This document shows, in pieces, positions 16,547-20,123 of a DNA stretch of 20,123 nt; the stretch's first letter is position 1; the number at the start of each line of letters is the position of its first letter. The stretch spans positions 863,116 to 883,238 of the forward strand of contig BJOX01000096.1 in the NCBI GenBank assembly GCA_009731375.1, read 5' to 3'. The stretch comes from Paulinella micropora. Taxonomy: Eukaryota > Cercozoa > Imbricatea > Euglyphida. Both the position numbers and the translations under genes were made by a program. Under the pieces are notes generated by a model, which was not told where the DNA came from, searched no databases, and saw nothing but the letters and a program-made list of their open reading frames with translations.

Positions 16547-16548
<2 letters not shown>
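16135..16548 (+). CDS. VLTF3: VLTF3-like late transcription factor, C-terminally truncated
   Basis: Starts at ATG 16135. The N-terminus is a zinc-ribbon half: Cys2 or His4, then FCKKCGLVGRE (Cys17 and Cys20). Next come YTRLSRFREITRQVFGLRG (residues 58-76) and, after a helix, ITPLKLIYLFKKSRL (105-119), matching in order the opening of the VLTF3 domain (Y-K-R-x-x-H-F, then I-T-P-K-K). About 80 residues of a domain of roughly 170 are present. At residue 138 the frame enters a GA repeat and ends in Arg-Glu repeat translation at 16617. The second half of the domain is missing, so the gene is cut at the right junction. Confidence 0.75.
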
Positions 16549-16590
<42 letters not shown>

Positions 16591-16603
16591 AGAGAGAGAA
16601 AAG

Positions 16604-16635
<32 letters not shown>

Positions 16636-16652
16636 GGATGGATGGATAGATG

Positions 16653-16691
<39 letters not shown>

Positions 16692-16692
16692 G
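16549..16692. repeat. (GA)n then (GATA)n compound microsatellite at right junction
   Basis: A GA run (16549-16605) followed by GATA units with a few GGAT variants. It separates the truncated VLTF3 gene from spliced, non-viral sequence and marks the right edge of the viral block. Confidence 0.93.
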
Positions 16693-16811
16693 AGGAGTGC
16701 TGAGAGCTCCTGTCAGTTCTCATATATTAAACACATTATACACATAGCTATCTATTTATTTATCATTGATATGCATTCATTTTGCATTGGCGTATTATTT
16801 CTGTTCAACAG
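16693..16811. other. No gene seen; intron tail
   Basis: AT-rich, no open frame of interest. It ends in a pyrimidine-poor but usable acceptor (ttcaacag) before the first exon of the right-hand gene. Confidence 0.5.
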
Positions 16812-20015
<3,204 letters not shown>

Positions 20016-20123
20016 GTTCCTCTTTTGTCAGTGTCTGTCTATCCTTTCTTTGCTATATCTTCTTCAGTGACTCCTTTAATGCCGATCTTCTTCATTAAAT
20101 TCAGTGTCTGTCTATCCTTCTTC
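20016..20123. other. Likely intron or gene end; no feature resolved
   Basis: Follows a GT donor at 20016. TATCCTTTCTTTGC-type pyrimidine-rich sequence; the phrase CAGTGTCTGTCTATCCTT occurs twice (about 20028-20045 and 20103-20120). Nothing else supported. Confidence 0.4.

Overview
The window is nuclear DNA of an intron-bearing eukaryote, probably a protist or alga. GT-AG introns are loaded with simple repeats (TATG, TATC/GATA, CT, AAT, GGGA). In its middle lies a GC-rich, nearly intron-free block of about 9.8 kb that carries core genes of a large DNA virus (Nucleocytoviricota). I cannot name the host species or the virus family from the sequence alone.

Layout. 1-543: exons of a minus-strand spliced gene for a charged, coiled-coil-like protein. 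692-4149 (minus): a decayed Ty3/gypsy-like retroelement (RGG-rich gag-like region, protease remnant, reverse transcriptase, RNase H cut short at a TATG repeat). 4113-5874 and perhaps to 6275 (minus): a second spliced gene whose exons join in phase and end at a stop. 6276-6727: assembly gap that hides the left host/virus junction. 6728-16548: viral block. It holds an unknown protein (-), a D5-like helicase with a frameshift (+), a small basic ORF (+), a small membrane protein (+), ribonucleotide reductase large subunit (+), a candidate single-stranded-DNA-binding protein (-), a PCNA-like clamp (+), VLTF2 (-) and a VLTF3-like gene (+) that runs into a GA/GATA microsatellite. 16812-20015 and beyond: a plus-strand gene of at least ten exons with a DDE-transposase-like core, a possible zinc site, a SAP-like segment and basic tails.

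The viral genes form a functional set: replication (helicase, clamp, likely SSB), nucleotide supply (RNR) and late transcription (VLTF2, VLTF3). Two divergent pairs share TGATTTAAA-type inverted repeats about 50-80 bp from their start codons. The divergent space before the helicase holds five 19-21 bp direct repeats, an inverted partner, an 11-bp hairpin and a 12-bp palindrome, which makes it a candidate replication origin or control region.

The viral block is best read as an endogenous insertion: one helicase frameshift, a truncated VLTF3, and spliced non-viral genes on both sides. The left junction lies in an N gap and the right one in a microsatellite, so an assembly chimera is not excluded.
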